From positions 1 to 64,000 of the forward strand of contig QWHC01000018.1 in the NCBI GenBank assembly GCA_021404685.1: 64,000 nt of DNA, written 5' to 3'. Position numbers and translations under genes: made by a program. The stretch comes from Chloroflexi bacterium CFX4. Its GTDB lineage: Bacteria; Chloroflexota; Anaerolineae; Aggregatilineales; UBA2796. The notes under the pieces are model-generated. The model did not search any database and was not told the DNA's origin. It saw only the letters and a list, made by a program, of their open reading frames with translations. This document shows positions 18,837 to 27,730 of the stretch, piece after piece (within the stretch, counting starts at the first letter, position 1; every line of letters begins with the position of its first letter).

Positions 18837-21401
18837 ATGCCTTCGGCACTCGAAACCCTTTACAAAGTCCTCAAGTTGGAACGTGAATCAGGCTATCAAG
18901 ATAAGGCAGTCATTGGCGGCTTGCATTCCTTTGCCAAGCAGTGGGAATCCGATGCCCGCGCCCAAGCCAAAAAGCCGGAACACTACCTGCTGATTGATGA
19001 ACTCATCCACCTGATGCAGGTCTATGCCAACCAGACCTCACCGGATGAGCGCTCAGCTGCCATCAAGCACATGATGGGACGCATTACTGGGCGCGTTCCA
19101 CCCATGCCGATACCTGCGGCGGCGGTCCCATCAACGGCTGCCGCCACACACAAGCCCATCCAAACACACCTTGATGACCATCTGCCTGACGATGCACACC
19201 GTGACTCAACGCCGCTCGATCTGGAGTCGCCCAGTGGTGAAACTGCCTTCGCCGCCGCACCACCACCCCCGCTGACGCGCCCACCGCGCCGCCGCCGCCC
19301 TGCACCCAACCCTAGCCGCGACGCTGCTTTTTGGAAATCGCTCCAGCAGTCCACCACCACCATCAGCGGCGTGGGCGAGAAAATGGGCGAAAAGTTAGCG
19401 GCAATTGGCATTCAAACTCTTGAAGATTGGCTATGGTGCTTTCCGCGCCGCTATGACGATTTTTCAACCATGTTGCCGTTGGCACGCTTGCGCCCCAACA
19501 TGACCGTTACAGCGGCAGGCATGGTGCGCGAAATCAAAATCAACCGTGCCAAACGTGGCGCGGAAGTGCTGAACATCACCATTCATGATGGCACCGGCGC
19601 GCTAACGGCAACCTTCTTCAACCAACCCTATCTTGAAAAACGCTTTGAGCGTGGCATGTTGGTTGTTTTCAGCGGCAAGATCACGCTCTATCAGCAGCGC
19701 CTGATGATGACCAACCCTGAATGGGAGCCTTTGGAAAAGGAAGCGCTCAATACACGCGCCATTGTGCCGATCTATCCACTCACCAAAAGCCTGTCGCTCG
19801 GCATGATGCGGAAGCTGAGCCATAAGGTCGTGGAGCGCTATGCCCTAGAGATACCCGACTACCTGCCGGAGCCAATCCTAGAGCGTGTAGACCTTGCCGA
19901 TCTTGGTTGGGCGATCAGGCAGTTGCACTTTCCCGACTCGCAAGAGGCACTGCGCCACGCCAAACGCCGCCTCGCCTTTGACGATCTAATTCTGCTTCAG
20001 CTTGGCGTGTTGCGAAACCGCCTGATCTGGCAATCGCAGCGCGCCGAGCCGCTGTCCATCACCGATGAAGCATTTAATCTGCTCATCACAGGTTTACCCT
20101 ACGTGCTGACCAATGCACAGGCACGCGCCTTAGCAGAAGTGCGCCGCGATTTGGCGAATGACATTCCTATGAACCGCTTGTTGCAAGGCGATGTTGGTGC
20201 TGGCAAAACGGCGGTTGCTGCGCTCAGCATGGCAGTTGCTGTCTTGAACGGCGCGCAGGCTGCGATCATGGCGCCCACCAGCATCTTGGCAGAACAGCAC
20301 TGCAAAAGCCTGAGCCGCCTCTACAGCACACTCAGCGGCATGGAAGCAGTGCCTGTCCACCTGCTGACAGGCGCGACATCCGCCGCCGCACGCGCCGAAA
20401 TCCTCGCGCAGTTAGCAGCGGGCGTGCCGTGTGTTGTGGTCGGCACACATGCCTTGATCAGCGATGATGTAACCTTCGGGCGGCTTGGTGTGGCAGTCAT
20501 TGATGAGCAGCACCGTTTCGGCGTGGAGCAGCGCGGCGCGTTGCGCGGCAAGGGCAGCAATCCGCATTTATTGGTGATGACTGCCACGCCGATTCCGCGC
20601 ACGTTGGCGCTTACGCTCTTTGCCGATCTCGATCTGAGCGTGTTGGATGAACTGCCGCCCGGACGCACACCGATTGAGACGCGCATCGTCAAGCGCAAAG
20701 ACCGTGAGGCTGTCTACAGCTTCATAGATCGCCAACTTGGGCAAGGGCGGCAAGCGTTCATCGTCTGCCCATTGGTAGAGTCTGATGCGGAGCAGCCTAA
20801 CGCCGAAGCAAAGGCAGCCGTGGACGAGTACGAACACCTGCAAAGCGAGATTTTCCCGAATCGGCGGCTTGGATTGCTGCATGGCAAGCTCTCGCCCAAA
20901 CAAAAAGATGCCGTGATGAGCGCTTTCAGCAAAGGCGAGCTAGATATTTTGGTGACGACTGCCGTCGTTGAAGTTGGCGTGGATGTGCCAAATGCCAATC
21001 TGATCCTGATCGAAGGGGCAAACCGTTTCGGCTTGGCGCAGTTGCATCAATTCCGTGGGCGTGTGGGGCGCGGCGCACATAAATCCTACTGCCTGCTGCT
21101 GCCAGATGATGACAATGATGACAACGCACGCCTTCAGGCGATGGAAGCGACAACTGACGGCTTTAAGCTGGCTGAGATGGACTGGCAATTGCGCGGTGCC
21201 GGTGAACTGCTTGGCACGCGCCAAAGCGGCAGCTATATCCGCATGAGCGCGGCGGTTGATCCGAAGTTGGTGGCAGAGGCACAACTTGAGGCGCGCACGC
21301 TCTACGAAGAAGACCCAACGCTCAGCCAGCCCGAACACGCCGCCTTACGTGCGCGCCTTGAACGTATCTATGGGCAAGGCGAGGCTGCCGACATCAGTTA
21401 A
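18837..21401 (+). CDS. recG: ATP-dependent DNA helicase RecG with long N-terminal extension
   Basis: An 854-residue RecG, about 160 longer than the E. coli protein. The core is typical: a wedge/OB domain (ISGVGEKMGEKLAAIG, then CFPRRYDDFSTMLPL), Walker A GDVGAGKTA, the DEQH box (VIDEQHRFG), TATPIPRTLALTLF, FRGRVGRGAHKSYC and a C-terminal ELLGTRQSG. RecG remodels stalled replication forks. The extra N-terminal part has a helical segment (about 1-85) and then a Pro/Ala-rich, probably disordered linker (about 85-165). Its role is unknown; N-terminal additions occur in RecG of several phyla. It is the last gene of the fak operon and is followed by a good terminator. Confidence 0.95.
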   Translation: MPSALETLYKVLKLERESGYQDKAVIGGLHSFAKQWESDARAQAKKPEHYLLIDELIHLMQVYANQTSPDERSAAIKHMMGRITGRVPPMPIPAAAVPSTAAATHKPIQTHLDDHLPDDAHRDSTPLDLESPSGETAFAAAPPPPLTRPPRRRRPAPNPSRDAAFWKSLQQSTTTISGVGEKMGEKLAAIGIQTLEDWLWCFPRRYDDFSTMLPLARLRPNMTVTAAGMVREIKINRAKRGAEVLNITIHDGTGALTATFFNQPYLEKRFERGMLVVFSGKITLYQQRLMMTNPEWEPLEKEALNTRAIVPIYPLTKSLSLGMMRKLSHKVVERYALEIPDYLPEPILERVDLADLGWAIRQLHFPDSQEALRHAKRRLAFDDLILLQLGVLRNRLIWQSQRAEPLSITDEAFNLLITGLPYVLTNAQARALAEVRRDLANDIPMNRLLQGDVGAGKTAVAALSMAVAVLNGAQAAIMAPTSILAEQHCKSLSRLYSTLSGMEAVPVHLLTGATSAAARAEILAQLAAGVPCVVVGTHALISDDVTFGRLGVAVIDEQHRFGVEQRGALRGKGSNPHLLVMTATPIPRTLALTLFADLDLSVLDELPPGRTPIETRIVKRKDREAVYSFIDRQLGQGRQAFIVCPLVESDAEQPNAEAKAAVDEYEHLQSEIFPNRRLGLLHGKLSPKQKDAVMSAFSKGELDILVTTAVVEVGVDVPNANLILIEGANRFGLAQLHQFRGRVGRGAHKSYCLLLPDDDNDDNARLQAMEATTDGFKLAEMDWQLRGAGELLGTRQSGSYIRMSAAVDPKLVAEAQLEARTLYEEDPTLSQPEHAALRARLERIYGQGEAADIS

Positions 21402-21444
21402 CATTCAGCGATTATACTAACAGCCAACCAAATGCATTGAGCAG

Positions 21445-21466
21445 GCGGGGACTTTGCCCCGCTTTT
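21445..21466 (+). terminator. Rho-independent terminator after recG
   Basis: GCGGGG pairs with CCCCGC around a six-base loop (ACTTTG), followed by TTTT. Confidence 0.7.
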
Positions 21467-21490
21467 GCTTGCCTAGAAAGGACACACAGT

Positions 21491-22162
21491 ATGGCAGTGG
21501 ACGCGATCATTTTCGACTTTGACGGCACGATCATTGATACGGAGTCAGCAGACTTTAACGCTTGGAAGGCAGTCTTTGATCGGCATGAGTTGGCGCTCAC
21601 CCTTGATTTATGGCGGCAGCGCGTTGGGAGAGTTGTTCATGCAGGCGCACAGGGCGTTTTTATGCCCGATCAGTACTTTGCGGCGGTGAAAGGCTATCCC
21701 CTGAGCGCTGAAGAACTGCGCGCTCAAGAAGAACACTATATGCGGCTCTGCAACGAACAACCCGTGCTGGAGGGCGTGCGCGAAATGCTGGCAGCAGCAA
21801 AGGCGGCGGGAGTCGGCTTGGCAATCGCCTCGAATTCGGATCGGGCGTGGGTGGAGCATTGGGCGCGGCAGCATGACGTGTGGGAGTACTTCACGTGCGT
21901 GTTCACACGGGAAGATGTGCCAAACGCAAAGCCTGCGCCGGATATGTACCTTGCGGCGGCGGCATGTTTGGGCGTGCCGCCTGAGCGTTGCGTTGCCATT
22001 GAGGACTCGCCAACCGGGATGCAGGCTGTCATCGCGGCGGGCATTCGGTGCATTGCAGTGCCGAACTGGCTCACCGAACATCTGGAGCGTCCTTCCGGCG
22101 TGGCGCTAACGCTCACATCGTTGGCAGAGCTACCTTTTGAGGTGCTGCGCGCACGCTTTTAA
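21491..22162 (+). CDS. HAD-superfamily sugar-phosphatase/phosphoglucomutase-like hydrolase
   Basis: A 223-residue HAD hydrolase of subfamily IA with a helical cap. Motif I is DFDGTIIDTE (nucleophile and acid/base Asp), motif II the Ser in LAIASNSDR, motif III Lys in AKPAPDMY, and motif IV the acidic pair in VAIEDSPTGMQA. This pattern is shared by beta-phosphoglucomutases, phosphoglycolate phosphatases and sugar phosphatases, so the substrate cannot be named. I used the ATG at 21491, preceded by AAAGGA; the reading frame is open upstream but there it runs through the recG terminator. The gene converges on lexA with a four-base overlap at the stops. Confidence 0.85.
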   Translation: MAVDAIIFDFDGTIIDTESADFNAWKAVFDRHELALTLDLWRQRVGRVVHAGAQGVFMPDQYFAAVKGYPLSAEELRAQEEHYMRLCNEQPVLEGVREMLAAAKAAGVGLAIASNSDRAWVEHWARQHDVWEYFTCVFTREDVPNAKPAPDMYLAAAACLGVPPERCVAIEDSPTGMQAVIAAGIRCIAVPNWLTEHLERPSGVALTLTSLAELPFEVLRARF

Positions 22163-22848
22163 TTGGCTACGCGGCGCAGCACGGCAAGCACCTTGCCTTG
22201 AATCTGCACTTTATCCTTATCCACATAGATGGGCTGCATGGTCGGGTTGGCAGGCTGCAAGCGGATGCGCGAACCCTCATCAAAGAAGTGCTTGAGGGTC
22301 GTCTCGCCGCCTTCAGTCAGCCAGACCGCCACCATCTCGCCGTTGCGCGCCGTCTCCTGCCGCCGCAAAATGACGGTATCGCCATCGTTGATCATAGCGT
22401 CAATCATGGAGTAGCCGCTGACCTTCAAGGCATACACCTGCAACGGATCAACGTTCCCGATCAGGCTGGTTGGCACTGCCAGAAGCGAATCTTCATCGTA
22501 GTAATCGAGGTCATCGCCGAGAATAGGCAGCGGCTCACCGGCAACAATGCTGCCAAGAATGGGCAAATGGGTGATGTTGATTGAGTCATTCACGCGGATG
22601 GGCAGTTCTGCGTTAGGCGATTGGGTAGAGGTGTTCAGGCGGATGCCGCGTGAAACAGTCTTAGAGCGTGTTAGGAAGCCTGCATCTACCAATTTATTCA
22701 GGTTGTAGTTCACCACAGAAGTGGAGCTGATGCCAACCGCATTTCCAATATCGCGGATGGTAGGTGGGTAGCCGCGCTGCGTCAGCCATTCCTCAATCAC
22801 GCGCAGAATAGCCCGCTGCTTTTCGGAAAGTGAATTGTAGTCCCGCAT
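22159..22848 (-). CDS. lexA: SOS repressor LexA
   Basis: A 229-residue LexA. The N-terminal winged helix includes YPPTIRDIGNAVGISSTSVV (recognition helix). The self-cleavage site is Ala103-Gly104 (SIVAGEPLP) and the catalytic dyad is Ser147 (VSGYSMID) with Lys186 (TTLKHF). LexA represses DNA repair genes until RecA filaments trigger cleavage. It is slightly longer than the usual 200-210 residues, due to a longer linker between the domains. Start codon is preceded by GAGGAG. The upstream region holds two oppositely oriented CGAACGT elements around the likely -10, which suggests autoregulation. No other clear SOS gene directly adjoins it; mfd and recG are in the window but show no similar element that I noticed. 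Confidence 0.95.
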   Translation of the reverse strand: MRDYNSLSEKQRAILRVIEEWLTQRGYPPTIRDIGNAVGISSTSVVNYNLNKLVDAGFLTRSKTVSRGIRLNTSTQSPNAELPIRVNDSINITHLPILGSIVAGEPLPILGDDLDYYDEDSLLAVPTSLIGNVDPLQVYALKVSGYSMIDAMINDGDTVILRRQETARNGEMVAVWLTEGGETTLKHFFDEGSRIRLQPANPTMQPIYVDKDKVQIQGKVLAVLRRVAN

Positions 22849-22885
22849 AGGTTTCTCCTCGGATCAAAGCCATTGTTTAAGATAG

Positions 22886-22938
22886 GATTGATCATACGTT
22901 CGCTTTTTATAATCAATCATAAACCGAACGTTTGTATG
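22886..22938 (-). promoter_or_regulatory. lexA promoter with two candidate LexA operator sites
   Basis: CATACGTTCG (22893-22902) and CGAACGTTTGTATG (22925-22938) face each other; each resembles the Gram-positive SOS box CGAAC-N4-GTTCG in its first half. The TATAAA element on the minus strand lies between them. A second nested inverted repeat, GATTGAT (22886-22892) and ATCAATC (22912-22918), is also present. Confidence 0.5.
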
Positions 22939-23094
22939 AGTCAAGGCTTTGGCAAGAGAACAGTAGAGCAGTTACCGCAAACCATATACAAATGATAGCC
23001 ATAGATGCCCATCCAAGCGCCTTTTGCACCGAACAAGCGTGCCGAAAAAGCGCGGCGGTGATGTCGTTCGCACACCACCGCCGTATCCGTTAGG

Positions 23095-24597
23095 CTAAAT
23101 GCCAAGCGAGAGGTATTTAATTTCAAGGTACTCATCAATGCCGACCGAGCCGCCCTCGCGCCCTAAGCCGCTTTGCTTCACGCCGCCAAAGGGCGCTTGG
23201 GCAACTGAGGGCAAGCCATCGTTCACACCGATGATGCCATACTCAAGCCGCTCTGCCACGCGAAAGACGCGGCTAAGATCGCGGGTGAAGAAATAGGCTG
23301 CCAGCCCATATTGCGTGGCGTTGGCGGCGTGCAGCACCTCATCCTCATCGTCAAAGGCGATCAGCGGCGCAACAGGGCCGAAGGTTTCTTCGCGGGCAAC
23401 CAGCATATCTGCCTTCGCACTGCTCAGGACGGTTGGCTGCCAAAAAGTACTGGTGCCGACCAGCTCAGCCGCGCTGCCACCTAAGCGGATTTGCGCGCCT
23501 TGCGCCAGCGCATCGCTGATGTGGCGCTCCACTTTTTGGCGGGCGGGTAGATCGATCAACGGTCCAACGTGGACGTGCGGCAGCAAGCCGTTGCCAACAT
23601 TTAATTGGCGCACCTCTTGTGTGAATAGATCGGCAAACTGTTCGTAGATGGCGCGCTGCACAAAAATGCGGTTGGCACATACGCACGTCTGCCCGGCGTT
23701 GCGGAACTTAGAGATGACTGCGCCGCGCACCGCAGCAGGTAGATCAGCATCCTCAAAGACGATGAAGGGCGCATTGCCGCCTAGCTCTAACGAGAGCCGC
23801 TTCACACCTGCTGCCGATTTAGCAATCAGAAGTTTGCCAACCTCTGTAGAGCCGGTGAACGAAATTTTGCGGACGCGATCATCCGCGAAGATCGTCTCGG
23901 AAAACGGCACAGGGTCTTGGCAAGTGAGGATGTTCAGCACACCGTCGGGCAAGCCTGCCTCCATGAACAATTTGCCCAGCGCAATGGCAGACAGCGGTGT
24001 TTGTTCGGCGGGCTTGCAAATGGCTGTGCAGCCGGCCGCCAGTGCCGGTCCGAGTTTGCGTGTGAGCATCGCCGCCGGGAAGTTCCAAGGCGTGATCATG
24101 ACCGCCACGCCGACGGCTTGCCGCAGCACTAGAATTCGTTTGTTGGCAACTGAGGCAGGCACAATCTGCCCATAAATGCGCTCTGCTTCGCCAGCGAACC
24201 ACGTCAGGAAGCTGGCAGCATAGGTAATCTCGCCGCGTGCTTCGCTGAGTGGTTTGCCCTGCTCAAGCGTCATCAGGGTTGCCAAATAGTCACGCCGTTC
24301 TAACATAAGCGCCGCCACTTTCCGCAAAATCTCGGCGCGCCCGTTAGCGGGCATTGCCGACCATGCAGGCAGCGCCGCGTAGGCTGCCTCAATCGCGGCG
24401 GTCGTCTCCGAGGTGCCAGCATCCGGCACATGCGCCAGAATTTGCCCTGTGGCAGGGTTTTCCACAGGGAACGTTGCGCCGCTGGCGCTCTCGCACCAGT
24501 CGCCGTTAATCAGCAGGCGCCAATCGCCCGCGCCAATCGTCTGTGCCACAATCTGATCAAAATCTGCTACGCCTTGCATTGTTTTGTGTCCATTCAT
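23095..24597 (-). CDS. gabD: NAD(P)-dependent succinate-semialdehyde dehydrogenase-like aldehyde dehydrogenase
   Basis: A 500-residue aldehyde dehydrogenase of the GabD type. It has the cofactor loop ITPWNFPAAML, the GSTEVGKLL turn, the catalytic glutamate in LSLELGGNAPF and the catalytic cysteine in NAGQTCVCANR, and ends with PFGGVKQSGLGREGG and a conserved EIKYLSLGI tail. The tail and spacing fit succinate-semialdehyde dehydrogenase, which feeds GABA carbon into the citric acid cycle, but related aldehydes are possible. No GABA transaminase is nearby. The ATG at 24597 lacks a ribosome site; one six codons later (24579) is a reasonable alternative. A 156-base stretch between this gene and the lexA operator holds nothing I recognise. 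Confidence 0.85.
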   Translation of the reverse strand: MNGHKTMQGVADFDQIVAQTIGAGDWRLLINGDWCESASGATFPVENPATGQILAHVPDAGTSETTAAIEAAYAALPAWSAMPANGRAEILRKVAALMLERRDYLATLMTLEQGKPLSEARGEITYAASFLTWFAGEAERIYGQIVPASVANKRILVLRQAVGVAVMITPWNFPAAMLTRKLGPALAAGCTAICKPAEQTPLSAIALGKLFMEAGLPDGVLNILTCQDPVPFSETIFADDRVRKISFTGSTEVGKLLIAKSAAGVKRLSLELGGNAPFIVFEDADLPAAVRGAVISKFRNAGQTCVCANRIFVQRAIYEQFADLFTQEVRQLNVGNGLLPHVHVGPLIDLPARQKVERHISDALAQGAQIRLGGSAAELVGTSTFWQPTVLSSAKADMLVAREETFGPVAPLIAFDDEDEVLHAANATQYGLAAYFFTRDLSRVFRVAERLEYGIIGVNDGLPSVAQAPFGGVKQSGLGREGGSVGIDEYLEIKYLSLGI

Positions 24598-24674
24598 CTA
24601 TAACTTTATGTGGATAGGCTGCCTTAGAGTTTACCGCGCTGGCTGCGATCAACAATTGCAGGGCGCGGCGCAAC

Positions 24675-24698
24675 AAAAAATCGCCCTGTGTGGGCGAT
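24675..24698 (-). terminator. Rho-independent terminator of the tRNA-Phe gene
   Basis: On the minus strand ATCGCCC pairs perfectly with GGGCGAT around a five-base loop, followed by six T. It starts 13 bases after the tRNA. Confidence 0.88.
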
Positions 24699-24711
24699 TA
24701 ATGTTAGGGTG

Positions 24712-24784
24712 TGCCGAGAGCCAGACTTGAACTGGCGACACCCGCATTTTCAGTGCGGTGCTCTACCAACTGAGCTATCTCGGC
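24712..24784 (-). tRNA. tRNA-Phe (GAA)
   Basis: A 73-base cloverleaf on the minus strand. The acceptor stem is GCCGAGA with TCTCGGC, the D-arm has AGCTCAGTTGGTAGAGC, the anticodon stem is CCGCA/TGCGG with loop CTGAAAA (anticodon GAA), and the T-arm has GTTCAAGTC. The discriminator is A. The 3' CCA is not encoded, so the CCA-adding enzyme at 29745 is needed. Confidence 0.97.
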
Positions 24785-24873
24785 GTACCTATATTTGTTA
24801 GTCTAGCAGAGTTTGGGCAAGCGCGCAAGGGCAAAATCTCTCGCTGGGGTGTGGTGAATTTGCCGCATGTGCG

Positions 24874-24879
24874 TATACT
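24874..24879 (+). promoter_or_regulatory. Candidate -10 of the HIT gene
   Basis: TATACT lies 26 bases before the HIT start codon; a good ribosome site (AGGAG) lies between. No -35 seen. Confidence 0.4.
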
Positions 24880-24904
24880 AAGGCAACCCTTAGGAGAAAC
24901 GCTT

Positions 24905-25249
24905 ATGAGCGAAAGCTGCATTTTCTGTCGGATTATTCGCGGCGAATTGCCTTCCACCATGCTTTACCAAGATCAGCAGGCAGTCGCCTTTAAAGATATT
25001 GCGCCGATTGCGCCTGTGCATATCCTGATTGTGCCGCGCCAGCACCTTGAGAGCGCAGCCGAAACAACCGCCGAAAACGCGCTGCTGATCGGGCATCTGA
25101 TCAGGGTGGCGGCACACGTTGCCCGTGAGCAAGGCATTGCCGAAAGCGGCTACCGTCTGGTAACCAACATCGGCAAGGATGGCGGACAAGAAGTTTTTCA
25201 CTTGCACTGGCATTTGCTTGGCGGACGGCAAATGCGCGGACTCGGCTGA
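24905..25249 (+). CDS. HIT-family nucleotide-binding protein (HinT-like)
   Basis: A 114-residue histidine triad protein. It begins with CIFCRIIRGELPS, the zinc-type N-terminal segment of the HinT branch, and has VPRQHLES, the nucleotide-binding DGGQEVFHLHWHLLGG segment with the triad HLHWHLL. HinT proteins hydrolyse AMP-lysine and other nucleoside phosphoramidates and are dimeric and cytosolic. The ATG at 24905 follows AGGAG by nine bases; the frame is open further upstream into the tRNA-Phe gene but that part cannot be coding. It ends one base before the end of the convergent glycosyltransferase gene. Confidence 0.93.
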   Translation: MSESCIFCRIIRGELPSTMLYQDQQAVAFKDIAPIAPVHILIVPRQHLESAAETTAENALLIGHLIRVAAHVAREQGIAESGYRLVTNIGKDGGQEVFHLHWHLLGGRQMRGLG

Positions 25250-25250
25250 G

Positions 25251-27095
25251 CTATGGCAAGCGCAGCGCGCCAAGCCTGAAATATTCCGCACCCTCCACGC
25301 TGAGCGGTGTCGGATCGGCATACCAATAGACTTTCACGCCTACGGTATACTCGCCGCTGGGCAGATCGGGCGGCAAGGCGATTCGGTGTGAGTCCAAGCG
25401 CAAGTCGCCCGCTTGCCATGCCGAGGTTGGCGCATGACCATCAAGCGGCACGCCGTCATGCTGTGCGATCAGCCGTCCATCGCTGCTGAGCAGAAAGACG
25501 GAGATGCTGTAATCGAGCGTTGGTGCTTTCAGCGCTTGCCAAAGCAGCGTCACGCGCACCTGATCAGCCTTTCGATCAAGTGCGGCGCGCTCTAGTGCGA
25601 ACAAATCGCCAAAAGTGGCGAGGCGCGCTTGTGGCGGACGTTCGTAGCGCCATAGATAGATGACATTCTCGTAGTGGCGTGCGGTTAGCTCTGCCACGCG
25701 GATGAAGCCGCGTTCGGGCAGAAAATCCAGCAAACCATCCTCATTTTTGCCCCAATAAATCAGCCAAAAGGCATTTTTATCTTCAAGGTAAGCGTGCAGG
25801 TAGGCAAAGAAGTTCTCGCGGTAGCCTTCCCGCCAACTGGGCAGGGAAACCAACGGCAACTCGGCAGGATCAGCTTTCAAATCTTGCCCGATGTGATAGC
25901 GCAGCGCGAAGTCATCCACCCAAATATCCATCAGCAGCGGATCGTCAGCCTCACGGTAGGTCAGCCACATTTGCGAGACTTCGCGCCACGGCGGCTTGAT
26001 GTGATAGGCGTCAATCGTCGTCAGGCTGACGCCAACCAGCACAGCAAGGATGATCGCCCGTGCCGTGCGGTCAAGGTTCAGCAGTCCATGCCCGATCAGA
26101 ATGGCAAGGGCAGGCGTCACAATCAGAAAATTGCGTGTGGTTAGGATTGGAAAGCGATCATTTATTCCGATAATGATTGTTATTGGAAGCAACACCCACA
26201 ACGCCAAAAAAACCGTCGGTAGCAGCGGACGCCACCGCCAATGTGCCACGCCAAACCGATACGTCACATACGCCAGACCAAGCAGCGCCAAGGCGCCCGT
26301 CAAGCCGAAATGCGTGCCGATTAAATCCGTCCGCACCATTGTGAACGTCTCAGGTGTGTTGGGCAGCGTGGATTGAAAGATGATTGGGCGCGTGTACCGC
26401 ACGCTGCTCTGCGCCAAAAAGACGGCGAACTGTGGCAGAAAGGCAATGCCGATTGCACCAAAGCGGATGATCAGATCGGGCAGGCGGCGCAGCGGACGCA
26501 CCGTGATCAGGGCGTGCAAAGCCTGCACACCGATCACCAGCACACCCAGATAATGCGTGTGGAGCAGCGCAATTGAACTGAGCAGCCATGCGATGCCGCT
26601 GGCACGGCGCGGTTGGCGCGCATAACGCAGATAAAAGAGCGCCGAGAGCGCCGCTAATGCCGCCATTTGCGTGTAGTGGCGCGCCTCACGCGCCAGCATA
26701 ATCTCATTATCGGTCAGGGCAAGGATGAGTGCTGCTGCCAAGCCTGCCGCTGGCGAGAACCAGTCCGCACCAAGCCGATAGACCGCCGCAAGGCAGATCA
26801 GCGACCACAAAGCAGAGAGCAGACGCGCCATGAACAGGCTATCACCAAAGACATCCATCCACAGGCGCATCAGCATGAAGTAAAGCGGTGGGTGCTGATC
26901 TTCCGTCATGGTATGCGCCACATCCGCCAACGTCGGACCTTTGGCGAGCAGCATCGTCCAGCCCTCATCTGCCCAAAAGCTCTCGCGCTGAATGTGCCAC
27001 AAGCGGGCGAACAGGGCAAAAATGGCGATCAGCGCGAATAGAGTCAGCGCCTGACGTGCAGCTTGTGTGCGGAATAAGCTAGGGTTCATCGGCAT
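25251..27095 (-). CDS. GT-C fold membrane glycosyltransferase (family 39/ArnT-like)
   Basis: A 614-residue integral membrane protein. The first hydrophobic segment (about residues 16-33) is followed by the acidic motif WADEGW (Asp43-Glu44) in the first extracytoplasmic loop, then the second family motif TEDQHPPLYFML; both are typical of GT-C enzymes that use polyprenyl-phosphate sugars (PMT/ArnT families). About nine to eleven membrane segments follow through residue 360, then a soluble C-terminal part of some 230 residues with a beta-rich end. It would move sugars from a lipid carrier to an acceptor outside the membrane. The acceptor is unknown. Start could be the first ATG (27095) or the one two codons later. 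No ribosome site is obvious. Confidence 0.82.
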   Translation of the reverse strand: MPMNPSLFRTQAARQALTLFALIAIFALFARLWHIQRESFWADEGWTMLLAKGPTLADVAHTMTEDQHPPLYFMLMRLWMDVFGDSLFMARLLSALWSLICLAAVYRLGADWFSPAAGLAAALILALTDNEIMLAREARHYTQMAALAALSALFYLRYARQPRRASGIAWLLSSIALLHTHYLGVLVIGVQALHALITVRPLRRLPDLIIRFGAIGIAFLPQFAVFLAQSSVRYTRPIIFQSTLPNTPETFTMVRTDLIGTHFGLTGALALLGLAYVTYRFGVAHWRWRPLLPTVFLALWVLLPITIIIGINDRFPILTTRNFLIVTPALAILIGHGLLNLDRTARAIILAVLVGVSLTTIDAYHIKPPWREVSQMWLTYREADDPLLMDIWVDDFALRYHIGQDLKADPAELPLVSLPSWREGYRENFFAYLHAYLEDKNAFWLIYWGKNEDGLLDFLPERGFIRVAELTARHYENVIYLWRYERPPQARLATFGDLFALERAALDRKADQVRVTLLWQALKAPTLDYSISVFLLSSDGRLIAQHDGVPLDGHAPTSAWQAGDLRLDSHRIALPPDLPSGEYTVGVKVYWYADPTPLSVEGAEYFRLGALRLP

Positions 27096-27186
27096 ATCTT
27101 GCGTTTTTATCTTAGGTGGGCTGAGTGTAGCGCTACGCTGCCCTGCTTGGCAAGGTGAGCTGTGTTCGGTGGCTAGCCAGACAACG

Positions 27187-27216
27187 CCACTGCAAGCCGC
27201 AACGGGCTTACAGTGG
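27187..27216 (-). terminator. Hairpin downstream of the 27.2-27.7 kb gene
   Basis: CCACTG pairs with CAGTGG and AAGCC with GGCTT around a six-base loop (one C/A mismatch). No T-run follows on either strand, so termination may depend on Rho. Confidence 0.4.
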
Positions 27217-27245
27217 TTTGGCAGAAAAGCGTTGTAGGCGTGGGT

Positions 27246-27686
27246 TTAGGTGTTCGTTGAACGGATATCAGCACGCCCGTTAAAGCCCGCCACATCCAGC
27301 CATGTGTAGAGTTGTTGCCGCACGGCATCTACCAAGCGCAGGTTGATGCTGAAATGCCCGGTAGCATCTGCCACAATCGTCAGGCGCAGCAGCAAACTGC
27401 CATCACTTTGCAAGCCAAGCGCGAGATATGCCTGATTTGTGCCAACTTGGCGTGTCGTCAACAAGCCTTCCACAATTGTTAACCGCGTTAAAGCGCGCAT
27501 TAGGTCTTCGTAACGCGGGCGCATCGCAATTTCTAGCGGACCGTAGCTAGCAGAGAGCGTGACATAGGTACCTTCCCGACGAACGGCAAGGCGCGGCTGG
27601 TCATCATCGGCGGCGCTCAGAAAAATCTCTAGGCTTTCCGAGCCGGAGTCAACCTTAGTGTCGTCTAAGGTCTGGAAATTACGCAT
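27246..27686 (-). CDS. Uncharacterised cytosolic protein
   Basis: A 146-residue protein that I do not recognise. It starts MRNFQTLDDTKVD and shows alternating hydrophobic strands (YVTLSASYGPLEIAM; LLLRLTIVADATGHFSINL), a helical middle (YEDLMRALTRLTIVEGLL) and no signal peptide, membrane segment or cysteine. A small alpha/beta fold seems likely. I placed the start at 27686 since GGAG lies upstream and an extended -10 lies about 45 bases before; the frame stays open for 61 more codons but those residues look unlike protein. It is flanked by unrelated genes and has its own promoter. Confidence 0.65.
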   Translation of the reverse strand: MRNFQTLDDTKVDSGSESLEIFLSAADDDQPRLAVRREGTYVTLSASYGPLEIAMRPRYEDLMRALTRLTIVEGLLTTRQVGTNQAYLALGLQSDGSLLLRLTIVADATGHFSINLRLVDAVRQQLYTWLDVAGFNGRADIRSTNT

Positions 27687-27730
27687 AGAAGCCGACTCCA
27701 ATCTGTGCGGGGCGAGATAAATTAGCGTGA

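Noticed and set aside
22941-23138. Open frame of 65 codons between the aldehyde dehydrogenase and lexA
   Set aside because: It overlaps the end of the dehydrogenase gene and the lexA operator, has no ribosome site and has no protein-like pattern.
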